Notes: generated from the sequence alone by a model not told the origin. Shown: positions 17,788-26,426, numbered from the stretch's first letter. The stretch: 64,000 bases of DNA from Lentibacillus kapialis (GCF_014646635.1 NZ_BMNQ01000006.1:36061-100060); one strand, 5' to 3'. Program-made: numbers and translations.

Positions 17788-18792
17788 TCATTTAGGCTCA
17801 TGTTCATCCAGTTCACGCAAATCCTCATCTCCCAACCGATCTGTCCTTAATTGGCCGATAAACAATGCCATTATCCTTTTGTTTATCCAATTCGTTCCCC
17901 ACACATCATCATGGGTTATCATCATCCCCATCAGCCATATCCGCCTTGCCGTAATAAAAAGCGGAAGACTGCGAATGTCGTCTTCTGACAAATTCCGTTC
18001 GCTCAAATATCCTTTAAGGAAGGCTTCCCAGCATTCTTGTTCCAGATTTTTATAATTGTTTTTCAAATCCCACCATGAAACGGCAATATCATAAGCACGA
18101 TATCCGATAGCACAATCATCAAAATCAAACACATCAATTTCACCATTATAGACATGCATATTATGGCTATAGAAATTTCCGTGACATAATCCTGTTTCCA
18201 GATTATATTCTGCCAAGTCAGCTTTTGTATTTTCCACCACGGTCTGTAAAATCGTCATAGCTTGGCTGCCGAGATATTTCTCGACTATCGGCGAAATAAC
18301 CGCCTCCGGTTCATCGAGCAGACGGTTTGTATCCAATTCAAAACCGCGTTTATGACTTGAAGAGAACCCGGATGTCAGGGCGTGCATACGACCAAGTGTT
18401 TTACCAATGACCTCTGAATTTTCCACATTGATTTCCGGCCGTTCCCCTTCTGAGTAAGTGAATAGCACACCATATCGTAACCCCTCCGGAGCGATCACTT
18501 CAGTCAAATAATCTCCATTGGATTTTTTTATCGGATATGATGCGCGAAAACCCTGCTCATGTAAATGATTGAGTGCATCCATTTCAAACAAAATTGCGTT
18601 TTTATGACGGTACCCGGCCCGGTAAAGTCTGAAAACGTATTTTTCGCCATTCTGGTTCATTATGAAGTATGTATCATTTTTTCCACGGGACAGCAAATCA
18701 CATTGAACACCTTCTGCCCTATCATCAGCTCCTGAAAGCTGTATAATCGTTTCCGTATCAATTAATGAATGTTTAACGTCAATTTGCAACAA
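17788..18792 (-). CDS. Phosphotransferase-family protein (APH fold) with altered catalytic motif
   Basis: A 334-aa protein with the aminoglycoside/choline/homoserine kinase fold. The N-lobe has DTYFIMNQNGEKYVFRLYR with the ATP-binding Lys/Arg strand; the C-lobe has the Brenner motif as CHGNFYSHN and the metal site as FDFDDCAIGYRAYDIA. In active members the first motif is HGDxxxxN, so the catalytic Asp is Asn here (codon AAT instead of GAT). It could be an inactive or differently acting kinase. It begins with ATG, lies downstream of the AI-2E permease gene on the same strand, and ends 137 bp before the broken glycosylase gene. Confidence 0.85.
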   Translation of the reverse strand: MLQIDVKHSLIDTETIIQLSGADDRAEGVQCDLLSRGKNDTYFIMNQNGEKYVFRLYRAGYRHKNAILFEMDALNHLHEQGFRASYPIKKSNGDYLTEVIAPEGLRYGVLFTYSEGERPEINVENSEVIGKTLGRMHALTSGFSSSHKRGFELDTNRLLDEPEAVISPIVEKYLGSQAMTILQTVVENTKADLAEYNLETGLCHGNFYSHNMHVYNGEIDVFDFDDCAIGYRAYDIAVSWWDLKNNYKNLEQECWEAFLKGYLSERNLSEDDIRSLPLFITARRIWLMGMMITHDDVWGTNWINKRIMALFIGQLRTDRLGDEDLRELDEHEPK

Positions 18793-18861
18793 ACGAATCC
18801 TCCATTATGCACCCGTCCGTAATCCAGCTCTTGCGCCCATAATTTGGCGGGCGCTCTGCTA

Positions 18862-20004
18862 TTACTTTTCATAGGGACCATAGTCATCTCCATAATACCG
18901 ATTATAGCGTGCCTTGTACTTTTGAAACAAGAAAACCACAATGACTTTCATAATCGCATAGCCCGGGATACCGAGAATAACACCAACAACACCGAATAGA
19001 TTTCCGGCGACCAATAATACGATAATAATGGTAAGCGGATGCACCTGCATTGTCTTTCCCATGACATTCGGCGAGACAAAATTCCCTTCCAAAAACTGTA
19101 CGGCGGCCCAGACAATCCCCAATTTCAACAGCATGATCGGTGAATGAACAATGGCGATAATAATAGCCGGTGTTATCGCAATGATCGGTCCCAGATATGG
19201 CACAACGCTAGTAACAGCAGCGATAATGGCAAGTGTGATTGCATAGTCAAGTCCAATAATCAAATATCCGATGTATAATAGAATACCTATACAGGTAGCA
19301 ACAATAATCTGCCCCTGAATATAAGAGCCTACCTGAACATCCATATTGTGCAAAATCTGATTAGCTTCATCTCTGAATTTTGGTGGCAGTAATTTCAGGC
19401 AAAATCGTTTAAAACGGTCGCCATCTTTAAGCAAAAAGAATAATATAAATGGAAAAGTAATAATCGCTACCACGATACTGGTGATAGTGCTGGCAACGTT
19501 TTGCACCCCTTGAACCGCCCCGCCGAGGTGCTCAGTGATCCTGCTCGTTACATCACTTAAATTGGATGTGAACCAGATATAACCTTGTTCATAATATGGC
19601 GCCAGGAAAGAATTTTGAATCCAGGTATCAATCCCTTCGCCCATTTGCTGCAGGTAAGTCGGAAATTGGGATGCCAAATCCTTTACCTGCGTCTCAATGG
19701 CGGGCGCCATAAGCAAAATCAAACCGGTCAGCAAACCACTGATGCCAAGGATAATGATAATAATGCCCCATATACGATTAATATGTACACGTTCCAACAG
19801 GTCAACAATCGGGTTCAATAAATAATAAGCAATGAAAGCCAGGATAATCGGTGGCAATACCGTTGATAGTATGATCACAATCGGGTCAAAAATGAACGAT
19901 ACCTTTGTATAGATAAGAATGGTGATTCCAACCAAAATTAACAGGATAAGACCGAAAAGCAAATCCCGCCCGCCAATAAATCTCATAAACCGGCTTGTTT
20001 TCAT
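18862..20004 (-). CDS. AI-2E family (PerM/YueF-like) membrane permease
   Basis: A 380-aa polytopic protein with about eight membrane helices in the family arrangement: two to three N-terminal helices (about 15-90), a large extracytoplasmic region (about 100-200) and five C-terminal helices including VPYLGPIIAITPAI and LEGNFVSPNVMGKTMQVHPL, the family signature. Related proteins export AI-2 or act as Na+(Li+)/H+ antiporters; the sequence does not tell which. I use the ATG at 20002-20004, with GGAGG 12 bases upstream, a rather long spacing. It is followed 70 bp later by the phosphotransferase gene. Confidence 0.87.
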   Translation of the reverse strand: MKTSRFMRFIGGRDLLFGLILLILVGITILIYTKVSFIFDPIVIILSTVLPPIILAFIAYYLLNPIVDLLERVHINRIWGIIIIILGISGLLTGLILLMAPAIETQVKDLASQFPTYLQQMGEGIDTWIQNSFLAPYYEQGYIWFTSNLSDVTSRITEHLGGAVQGVQNVASTITSIVVAIITFPFILFFLLKDGDRFKRFCLKLLPPKFRDEANQILHNMDVQVGSYIQGQIIVATCIGILLYIGYLIIGLDYAITLAIIAAVTSVVPYLGPIIAITPAIIIAIVHSPIMLLKLGIVWAAVQFLEGNFVSPNVMGKTMQVHPLTIIIVLLVAGNLFGVVGVILGIPGYAIMKVIVVFLFQKYKARYNRYYGDDYGPYEK

Positions 20005-20181
20005 AGCGCAGCGCCACCTCCTTGATATACAAATTATAGATGATATTGCGAAAAAATTCCATAACATCGTGGTAAATAAAGCAGTGGCTAATAATCTGTT
20101 TTTTCCCCGTAAAACGTTGTATATTGTATAACACATCACACACAGATTAATCTTGTCTTGGGAATTTATTTGGTTTAAAGT

Positions 20182-20233
20182 GAATACCGAGGCTTCCTAT
20201 AAGGTCATCCAAAATGAATACTTTCTGACATTA
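20182..20233 (-). repeat. Element B copy 3 (leader half), cut from its terminator by element A
   Basis: Minus-strand leader with GGATGACCTTATAGGAAGCCTCGG; the hairpin has decayed. Its TAATGTCAG end abuts the inserted element A1 at 20240. Beyond A1 is the T-run of the native terminator it once touched. Confidence 0.7.
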
Positions 20234-20239
20234 CAAAAA

Positions 20240-20554
20240 GGCTGTTCACCAAAATCTATGGTTGACAAATCAGATATCATTTTGACGTAAGCAGTCGCTT
20301 TGGAAAAACACTTAGGTGCTCGTCGTGTTGCAAGTGATTCAGTGGTGTGGCACTCCTCGCAACTCGCAGCAAATTCGGTGGAGTGTTGGCTCGTCGCTTT
20401 CCGTGGGCTTGTCTTCAGCCTCCTCGAAAAAGAAGGTCGCTTTTTCTGCGGGGTCTTCACACTGCGCATTCCCACAGGAGTCTGCGTGTTTTTCCTCCGC
20501 TAGCTAGTTTTACTACTATATTCATTCAATTCAACCATAGATTTTGGTGTTGAC
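20240..20554 (-). mobile_element. Palindrome-rich non-autonomous element A, copy 1 (~315 bp)
   Basis: Terminal inverted repeats share CACCAAAATCTATGGTTGA. The target duplication TTACAAAAA is present on both sides (9 bp). It contains GGAAAAACAC / GTGTTTTTCC arms and other internal palindromes, and no transposase. Relatives lie at 39309-39547 and 61153-61472, in the opposite orientation. GG...CC ends and an 8-9 bp duplication suggest mobilisation by an ISL3- or IS256-like transposase (inference). Confidence 0.85.
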
Positions 20555-20555
20555 G

Positions 20556-20593
20556 TTACAAAAAAAGCCGGATTCCTATTGGAAACCGACTTG
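20556..20593 (-). terminator. Intrinsic terminator for minus-strand genes at 21 kb
   Basis: AAGTCGGTTTCC / GGAATCCGGCTT stem with T7 on the minus strand. The T-run is duplicated by insertion of element A1. Between here and 21003 I see a small hairpin near 20655-20672 and no supported gene. Confidence 0.75.
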
Positions 20594-21002
20594 TTACGTT
20601 AATGGTTTGCAGCCACAATTGCCGTATTTTTTTAAATAAAAAGTTTTAAAACCACCACTTCACCAAGTGGGTGTTTGCAGGAACCTTCCTGTCTTCCACG
20701 CAATGGAGGCACGACATTTGAGTCCCGATATAAAACTCCCTATTCATCTGTTAGAGGTTAAAACTTATTTAAATACGAACATTGCAGCCTGTATTTATAT
20801 ATTAACCCTTAGAACGGTTAAAATCAATGGCAAATTTCACCTGAATGTTGATGCAGGTATCAGCTAATCGTCAAAAAGGCAGTTCAAGCTCGCCCGTAAT
20901 TTGCTTCACCATAACATGATCATGGTGGTTTGCCTGTGCCTCACGCAGATAGTACAACGTGTTATCGATTATTCTCACCCTGATCATTTCATATATACAA
21001 CG

Positions 21003-21143
21003 TCAAATTTCTGTGTTTTTCTTTTTGGCACGCTGTTCAAGCTGACTATCCGGTTGCTGGTCTGCCGTGTCTTCACTCAAACCCTGTTTGTTAACGCTTG
21101 ACTTAACTCGTTTCCTACTCCAGTTATCTTTTTTCTCAGACAT
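21003..21143 (-). CDS. 46-aa hydrophilic protein, unknown function
   Basis: Starts SEKKDNWSRKRVKSSVNKQG, then DTADQQPDSQLEQRAKKKNT. It is strongly charged, with no hydrophobic segment; the ends are basic and the middle acidic/Gln-rich. A GGAGG site lies seven bases before the ATG, the best argument that it is real. It follows the acyl-CoA ligase gene by 85 bp on the same strand and precedes the terminator at 20556. I recognise no family; it has the look of a small DNA- or ribosome-associated or spore protein. Confidence 0.55.
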   Translation of the reverse strand: MSEKKDNWSRKRVKSSVNKQGLSEDTADQQPDSQLEQRAKKKNTEI

Positions 21144-21228
21144 AAAAACACCTCCAGAAGTTAGTATTTCTGAATTTAAAGTGTTTTATGTATGAGGATT
21201 AGCTGAGCCACTTTGCTCTTCAAAACCA

Positions 21229-22833
21229 TTATGCCTCAGCGAGTCCCTCATACTTATCACGCAAAGTCCGTTTCAGTACTTTGCCGCTTGGATTCTTCGG
21301 CATTTCATCCGTGAAATCAACATATTTAGGAACTTTAAACGCGGACAGCCTTTCTCGGCAAAATGTCACGACCGCTTCTTTAGTCAGCTTTGTGTCTGCT
21401 CTCGGTACAATGATGGCAGTAACAGCTTCAATCCAATAAGCATCAGGAATGCCAATGACTGCCACTTCAGCTACACCGTCGATCTGATAAACAGTTTCTT
21501 CGACTTCGCGGCTTGATACATTAACACCGCCTGTGTTGATCATATCTTTTTTGCGATCAATAATTGTAATATAACCTTCTTCGTCCATAACACCAAGATC
21601 GCCGCTGTGGAACCAACCGTTTTTAAACACCTCAGCTGTTTTATCCGGATCATGCAAATAACCTTTCATTGTATGTGGCGTCCGGTGAACAATTTCGCCA
21701 ATCTCACCGCGCTGTACTTCATTACCGGCATCATCCATGATTTTTGTCTGTACATTAAGAGATGGCACACCGGCAGATCCAAGTTTGCGCAGCTGGTCTT
21801 CCGGCTGCAGCGCTGTGGCCAAAGGCGCAACTTCCGTCTGACCATAAAAGTTCCAGAATTGTGCATTCGGCAACCGCTCGGCAAGCTCCTTTAAAATTTC
21901 ACGAGGCATGATGGCTGCACCATAATAGCATTTTTTTAAAGTGGACAAATCACATTTATCAAAATCCGGGTTTCGTAAAAGGGCAATCCAGACTGTTGGT
22001 GGTGCAAACAATTGGGTTGCGCCTTCATCTTCAATTGTCCTTAAAATAACTTCCGGGTTTGCTTCACCCAATATAATACCGCTTGCTCCAAGGTAAATAC
22101 TCGGCCCGAGAAACACATGGAGCTGTGCACTATGATAAAGCGGCAGTGCATGAACAAGCACATCGCCTGAATCCATTTTGCCGTCAACCATACAGCTGAC
22201 ATACTCACTGACCAAGCTTTTATGGGTTAGCATCACCCCTTTCGGCCGTGATTCAGTCCCGCTCGTATAAAGCACATGAGCAAGATCATCGTCGTCAATT
22301 GTCACATCGACCAGATCTGTTGCTTGTCCTTCACGAGCTTCAGCCAATGACTCCCATTCCGCAAGATCGCCATCATACCTGCCGAGTGTATCCATTAAGT
22401 AACGCTGCCTAATATCCATCATTCCGGCTGATTTATCTAACACCGACGCATATTCTTCAGACGCAACAAACGCACTGACGTCAGCATGTTCCAGGATATA
22501 CTGGATATCTTCGCCGGATAGCATGTAATTGATTGGAATCATGACCGCACCCATGCGTGCCAAAGCAAAATTAACGACAATAAAATCCAGACTATTCCGG
22601 GACATAACCGTTACCATGTCGCCTTTTTTCATGCCATCACTCATAAAAGCTCGTGCAGTTTGGTTAACTAGATCATCCAATTCTGCGTAATTTAACCGCT
22701 GACCTTTATAGACAAGTGCAAATTTTTCCGGCATCCGATCACGCGTCCGTGCCAGTAAATCCCCAAGTGTGTTCCGCCTAGCCCTGTCCAGAACTGCATC
22801 AAAGTTTTCAGAGACATTGCTTTCCATGCTCAT
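21229..22833 (-). CDS. Acyl-CoA synthetase (AMP-forming; long-chain fatty acid CoA ligase-like)
   Basis: A 534-aa ANL-superfamily ligase that activates a carboxylic acid as acyl-AMP and then acyl-CoA. Motifs in order: the P-loop YTSGTESRPKGVMLTH near residue 178, FYGQTEVAP, the hinge HSGDLGVMDEEGY and IDRKKDMINTGG, and the catalytic Lys in NPSGKVLKR near the end. I begin at the ATG at 22831-22833 after GAGGAG. No beta-oxidation gene is adjacent, so the acid is not indicated; length and motifs fit medium- or long-chain fatty acids. Confidence 0.92.
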   Translation of the reverse strand: MSMESNVSENFDAVLDRARRNTLGDLLARTRDRMPEKFALVYKGQRLNYAELDDLVNQTARAFMSDGMKKGDMVTVMSRNSLDFIVVNFALARMGAVMIPINYMLSGEDIQYILEHADVSAFVASEEYASVLDKSAGMMDIRQRYLMDTLGRYDGDLAEWESLAEAREGQATDLVDVTIDDDDLAHVLYTSGTESRPKGVMLTHKSLVSEYVSCMVDGKMDSGDVLVHALPLYHSAQLHVFLGPSIYLGASGIILGEANPEVILRTIEDEGATQLFAPPTVWIALLRNPDFDKCDLSTLKKCYYGAAIMPREILKELAERLPNAQFWNFYGQTEVAPLATALQPEDQLRKLGSAGVPSLNVQTKIMDDAGNEVQRGEIGEIVHRTPHTMKGYLHDPDKTAEVFKNGWFHSGDLGVMDEEGYITIIDRKKDMINTGGVNVSSREVEETVYQIDGVAEVAVIGIPDAYWIEAVTAIIVPRADTKLTKEAVVTFCRERLSAFKVPKYVDFTDEMPKNPSGKVLKRTLRDKYEGLAEA

Positions 22834-23131
22834 AACGCCACTCCTCAAATGAATGTTAGATGATTTGCACGTTTAATATTCTTTCTATTAGTTTAATTCA
22901 GATAATATTAGATAGCAAGTATGAAATATAGCTTATTGTGTCGAAATAACTGAAATAATTCACTTTGCTGATATCTATGCTCTACTGCCGTACTCGCTTA
23001 TGTTTGCTTCCTTATAAGCGAATAACGGAAGGGCGGATTCGAACCACTATACTGCCCAACAGTGGAGGTACGTTAAAATACCACAGTATTGGGTATTGTG
23101 ATAAACTCAAATTTGAAAGTTTCTTATCTCC

Positions 23132-23175
23132 TTATTAGAAAAACTCGGCATTCGCCTCGTCTTATAGCGAATGCC
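23132..23175 (-). repeat. Element B copy 4, hairpin half (split by the IS3 element)
   Basis: Reads TTAGAAAAACTCGGCATTCG on the plus strand up to GCGAATGCC, where the IS begins. Its other half resumes at 24757 after the duplicated GCC. The remaining sequence from 22834 to 23131 shows no gene. Confidence 0.85.
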
Positions 23176-23259
23176 TAGTGCTAGAATAAAAATCGGACAA
23201 CCCAAATAGAGAGATTTCCTAGTTTAGTATAATATAATTAAACTGGGAGGAATCATCGT

Positions 23260-23553
23260 ATGACAAAAAATAAGAAGCAATTCGATGCGGAGTTCAAGCA
23301 AGACGCTGTCAATTATTATTATACATCAGGCAAAAGCCTGGGGAAAGCGGCGGCTGATCTGAAGATTGGTGAATCAACATTGGGGAAGTGGGTGTCGGCA
23401 GCTAAGAACAACAATGGCGTCGTTCATCACAGAGGATCTGGTAATTACAATTCCGATGCCGAAAAAGAAATTGCACGTTTAAAGAAAGAATTACGAGACT
23501 CACAGGATGCGTTAGAAATATTAAAAAAGGCTATGGGCATACTGAGTAATTAA
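23260..23553 (+). CDS. IS3-family transposase OrfA
   Basis: A 97-aa DNA-binding subunit: helix-turn-helix (KSLGKAAADLKIGESTLGKW, about 25-45) and a C-terminal leucine-zipper-like helix (EIARLKKELRDSQDALEILK). It starts with ATG behind GGGAGG. It ends just before the orfB frame. A slippery A6G lies at 23523-23529, but a -1 shift there meets TAA at 23547-23549, so the classical frameshift fusion is not possible with this sequence. Confidence 0.92.
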   Translation: MTKNKKQFDAEFKQDAVNYYYTSGKSLGKAAADLKIGESTLGKWVSAAKNNNGVVHHRGSGNYNSDAEKEIARLKKELRDSQDALEILKKAMGILSN

Positions 23554-23615
23554 CAGAATCTATTTATACAGCAACCCATCAAGAAGCCGAGAAACGCAAG
23601 GTTTCTGTTAACAGT

Positions 23616-24425
23616 GTGCTTAAAATATTAGGCGTTTCTACATCAGGGTATTACAGTTGGAAAAAACGCGTAGCTTCTGAACAAGAAAAAAGAAAGCAAG
23701 CAATGAAAGAGGAAATCGCTCAAATATATAATGAATCCCTTCAGATTTACGGTGCGCCTAAAATAGCGTCCATCTTGCAATCCAGAGGTCATGTCATAAC
23801 TGAAAAGACTGTTGGTAACTACATGCGTGAGGAAGGTATTAAAGCTATTTGGGTACGTCCATATGTGAGAACAACCATTGATCCTGATTTTGATATTAAG
23901 CTCAAAAATATTCTGGATAGAGACTTCAAACCAACAGCTCCCAATACCGTCTGGGTTACGGATATAACGTATGTGCACACGTTGGAAGGCTTTATTTACC
24001 TCACCAGTGTTATGGATCTTTTTTCAAGGAAAATCATTGGCTGGCAGGTATCTGATAGTTTAACCACAGAACACGTCATTGAGGCCGTTGAGAAAGCAAA
24101 GAGAAGCCGTGATCTAAGTCAACCCATTATAATCCACAGTGATCGTGGCTGTCAGTATGTATCTAAAAGCTATATTGAAGCAACACCAGCGGGTCAGTAT
24201 ATACGCAGCTATTCAAATAAAGGAAATCCCTGGGATAATGCATGTATTGAATCCTTCCATGCATTAATAAAACGTGAGTGGCTTAATCGTTTTGTAATTA
24301 AAAACTTGAAACACGGTCATGCACTCATGTTTGAGTATATAGAAGCATTTTATAACACCGTTCGGATTCATGGCTATTGTGGCATGACATCACCATTCGA
24401 ATTCGAGGCTAATTTCGCGAGTTAA
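23616..24425 (+). CDS. IS3-family transposase OrfB (DDE integrase)
   Basis: A 269-aa catalytic subunit with an rve integrase core. The DDE triad is complete: WVTDITYVH, IHSDRGCQY and the Glu in NPWDNACIESFHALIK. The N-terminal HTH_21 region (IYGAPKIASILQSRG) is present. I give the GTG at 23616, but the frame is open from 23550 (TESIYTATHQEAEKRK), which resembles family sequence, so translation may begin earlier by reinitiation or a non-standard start. The element looks catalytically competent. Confidence 0.9.
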   Translation: MLKILGVSTSGYYSWKKRVASEQEKRKQAMKEEIAQIYNESLQIYGAPKIASILQSRGHVITEKTVGNYMREEGIKAIWVRPYVRTTIDPDFDIKLKNILDRDFKPTAPNTVWVTDITYVHTLEGFIYLTSVMDLFSRKIIGWQVSDSLTTEHVIEAVEKAKRSRDLSQPIIIHSDRGCQYVSKSYIEATPAGQYIRSYSNKGNPWDNACIESFHALIKREWLNRFVIKNLKHGHALMFEYIEAFYNTVRIHGYCGMTSPFEFEANFAS

Positions 24426-24511
24426 ATAAATACAGCCATTTTTTGAGCCACCATTGTCAGGAAAATGAGCCATGCTTGGATCTAGCGGCATAACCACAGC
24501 GGAGCTGCTTG

Positions 24512-24682
24512 CCCTTGACCGCCGTGCCACTTCTTAGTAATCGCTGTTAGGGGTCGGGGCCCCAACAGCGGAACTTAGAAGTGATTGTCCATGGTACGCT
24601 GGCTGTGCGGATGGAGCCCTTAAGGCTGAATTTTTCCCATCCGCTGTAAGAACACTACCATGGACACAAACAAGGTCAAGGG
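24512..24682 (+). ncRNA. Candidate structured RNA inside the IS3 element
   Basis: Downstream of orfB, still inside the IS ends. Outer stem CCCTTGACC (24512-24520) / GGTCAAGGG (24674-24682). Arm 1: CACTTCTTAG (24528) / CTTAGAAGTG (24574), inside it CGCTGTT / AACAGCG and GGGG / CCCC. Arm 2: TGTCCATGGTA (24586) / TACCATGGACA (24656), inside it GCGGATGG / CCATCCGC and AGCC / GGCT. All stems nest without conflict into a three-way branched fold of about 171 nt. No coding frame explains it. It may act as RNA or as DNA; its strand of action is assumed from orfB. Confidence 0.55.
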
Positions 24683-24756
24683 TGGTGGTCTTCATTAAAA
24701 TCGCTAAGCTGAGAAATTTCTATATTTAACTTGTCCGAATTATTGACGTAGAACCA

Positions 24757-24806
24757 GCCGAAGCTTTTTTTATAAGGTCATCCATAATTTATACTTTCTG
24801 ACGTTA
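24757..24806 (-). repeat. Element B copy 4, leader half
   Basis: Continues copy 4 after the IS: GCCGAAGCTTTTTTTATAAG, then the leader ending TTTCTGACGTTA. On the minus strand it follows the yteJ terminator directly. Confidence 0.85.
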
Positions 24807-24840
24807 TAATAAAAGATGGCACTGGAAAAGTACCATCTCC
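24807..24840 (-). terminator. Intrinsic terminator of sppA-yteJ
   Basis: On the minus strand AGATGGTAC / GTGCCATCT with TTTTATTA; the next bases are the start of element B. Confidence 0.75.
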
Positions 24841-24852
24841 TATCATTCCACT

Positions 24853-25323
24853 TTAACGATCAAACACAACGCGTGTATTGCCGAACATATCATGTATTCC
24901 CTGTTTTTGCGCACCAAAGGCAACAAACAAATATAGCAAATTTGTAAACCAGAACACGCGGTGGATAAAGCGTCCAACCACTTCCCGGAAAATTAGATCA
25001 CTCCATCCCAGCGGTGCTCTGTCTTCACGAACAACCCGCAGGCCAAAAATCATTTTGCCGAGTGTCTTCCCAAAAAATTTCGTCATCAGGAGAAAGTACA
25101 GATACAGGACAATAGCTCCGATGATACCGGCTGCGGTCCAAAGCCCAATATTTATTCCGCCGCCATCGTTCATAAACTTAAACGGACTAAGCAGGATGCC
25201 GTTAATGCTGAATACAATAATCAGGTCAGTCAGATACGCCCAGAAGCGCATCCAAAACCCGGCATAACGATGGTGTTCAACTTCGGCTGTTTCTACTGCA
25301 TACGATTCCTGATTTTCACTCAT
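24853..25323 (-). CDS. yteJ: RDD-family membrane protein (YteJ-like)
   Basis: A 156-aa protein with three membrane helices and the RDD signature: Arg in YAGFWMRFWAYLTDLIIV (about residues 20-37), and later GKTLGKMIFGLRVVRED. It starts with ATG after AAGGAGG, 12 bp behind sppA, the same gene pair as B. subtilis sppA (yteI)-yteJ, where YteJ (SppI) protects the cell by inhibiting SppA; that role is likely here by family and position. Confidence 0.9.
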   Translation of the reverse strand: MSENQESYAVETAEVEHHRYAGFWMRFWAYLTDLIIVFSINGILLSPFKFMNDGGGINIGLWTAAGIIGAIVLYLYFLLMTKFFGKTLGKMIFGLRVVREDRAPLGWSDLIFREVVGRFIHRVFWFTNLLYLFVAFGAQKQGIHDMFGNTRVVFDR

Positions 25324-25335
25324 AACGACACCTCC

Positions 25336-26331
25336 TTATTTTGAATACAAATACATGGCGCGCGGGCCATCCGACTGTTGCAGGAGCTCTTGAATAGCCA
25401 TCAGATTTTGATCCTTACTATTAAACATGCTTTTTACCTGACCGCCAAGAAATGACTCCCAGGCCTTGCCGCTTTGGTATTTAACGACTTGCGCATTTGG
25501 CCATTCAAAATCTTTCTTCATCATGGCTGTGGTATCCTCAAGTGTACCAAGTCCATCAACAAGACCATTATCAGCTGCCTGTTCCCCTGTATACACACGA
25601 CCGTCTCCGAGTTCGCGTACTTTAGACTCTGTCATTTCACGACCATCAACAATAACCTGAACAAAATCAGCATACATGTCATCAACCATTGTCTGCAGAA
25701 TCTCATGTTCTTTATCTGTCATTTTCCTTGTTGAGGACATGATATCTTTAAACTTGCCGCTCTTGATTGTATTCATATCAATCCCAAGCTGATCGGCCAG
25801 CTCCGTAAAGTTATAGCTTTGCATAATAACCCCAATCGATCCAGTCAAAGTAGCCGGATGGGCGAAAATTTTATCTGCCGGGGTGGAAACATAGTAGCCA
25901 CCTGAAGCCGCTGTGTTCCCCATTGAAACATAAACAGGTTTGTTATGTTCCTCTCTTATCTCAACGACTTCATCATGAATTTCATCACTTTCAACGACAC
26001 CCCCACCCGGGGAATTGACGCGTAAAACAACACCTGAAACAGACTGGTCTTCACCGGCATTTTCTAATTTCTTCAGAAACCTGTCATGGTTATAGCCGCC
26101 TGAATTCAGTACAGAAGACGTAGATGTGTCCTGGATTACCCCGTCAAGTTCTATAATCGCAATTTTCTTTCCGGTACCTTCTTCCACGACCTTTTCCTGG
26201 AATGGCTGATCGGGCATGTCGAACAGAGCTTCCAAATCTGTTGAGAATAAACTGCTCATAAATCTAAAACCAATCGAAACCGCAAGTAAAATAACTGCAA
26301 TTCCTAGTGCAAACCAACGTGTCTTATTCAA
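25336..26331 (-). CDS. sppA: Signal peptide peptidase SppA
   Basis: A 331-aa membrane-anchored serine protease of the S49 family that clears signal-peptide remnants. One N-terminal anchor (about 8-28), then the ClpP-like fold: GVVLRVNSPGGGVVESDEI, the catalytic Ser in MGNTAASGGYY, TGSIGV and the catalytic Lys in NTIKSGKFKD. I choose TTG at 26329-26331 behind GGAGG with eight bases spacing; longer readings start upstream of that ribosome site. First gene of an operon with yteJ. Confidence 0.94.
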   Translation of the reverse strand: MNKTRWFALGIAVILLAVSIGFRFMSSLFSTDLEALFDMPDQPFQEKVVEEGTGKKIAIIELDGVIQDTSTSSVLNSGGYNHDRFLKKLENAGEDQSVSGVVLRVNSPGGGVVESDEIHDEVVEIREEHNKPVYVSMGNTAASGGYYVSTPADKIFAHPATLTGSIGVIMQSYNFTELADQLGIDMNTIKSGKFKDIMSSTRKMTDKEHEILQTMVDDMYADFVQVIVDGREMTESKVRELGDGRVYTGEQAADNGLVDGLGTLEDTTAMMKKDFEWPNAQVVKYQSGKAWESFLGGQVKSMFNSKDQNLMAIQELLQQSDGPRAMYLYSK

Positions 26332-26426
26332 CTCGATGTCCTCCATTTCGCTTGTAAATATGTATACAACCATGATACTACATTTTTTGCCAAATCGTCA
26401 TGGAAAGATGTGAAAATGGTATTTTG

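Larger units (their letters stand above)
23176..24756 (+). mobile_element. IS3-family insertion sequence (1581 bp)
   Basis: Ends are TAGTGCTAGAATAAAA on the left and TGGTTCTACGTCAATA inverted on the right, followed on both sides by TCGGACAA and an A/T-rich inner repeat ending ATTTC, so the terminal inverted repeats are about 43 bp. The 3-bp target duplication GCC flanks it. Removing the IS and one GCC restores a B element identical in layout to the copy at 28052. It encodes orfA and orfB and then about 330 bp of structured non-coding DNA. Confidence 0.92.

Noticed and set aside
20300..20553. Several overlapping 60-70 codon frames, also at 39393-39872 and 61168-61398
   Set aside because: All lie within or run out of element A copies and follow its palindromes.
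23025..23052. tRNA-like T-arm (complement GGTTCGAATCCGCC) before the IS3 element
   Set aside because: No matching acceptor, D or anticodon arms upstream; at most a decayed fragment.
23521..23553. Programmed -1 frameshift A6G fusing OrfA and OrfB
   Set aside because: The -1 frame hits TAA at 23547-23549, before the OrfB frame opens.
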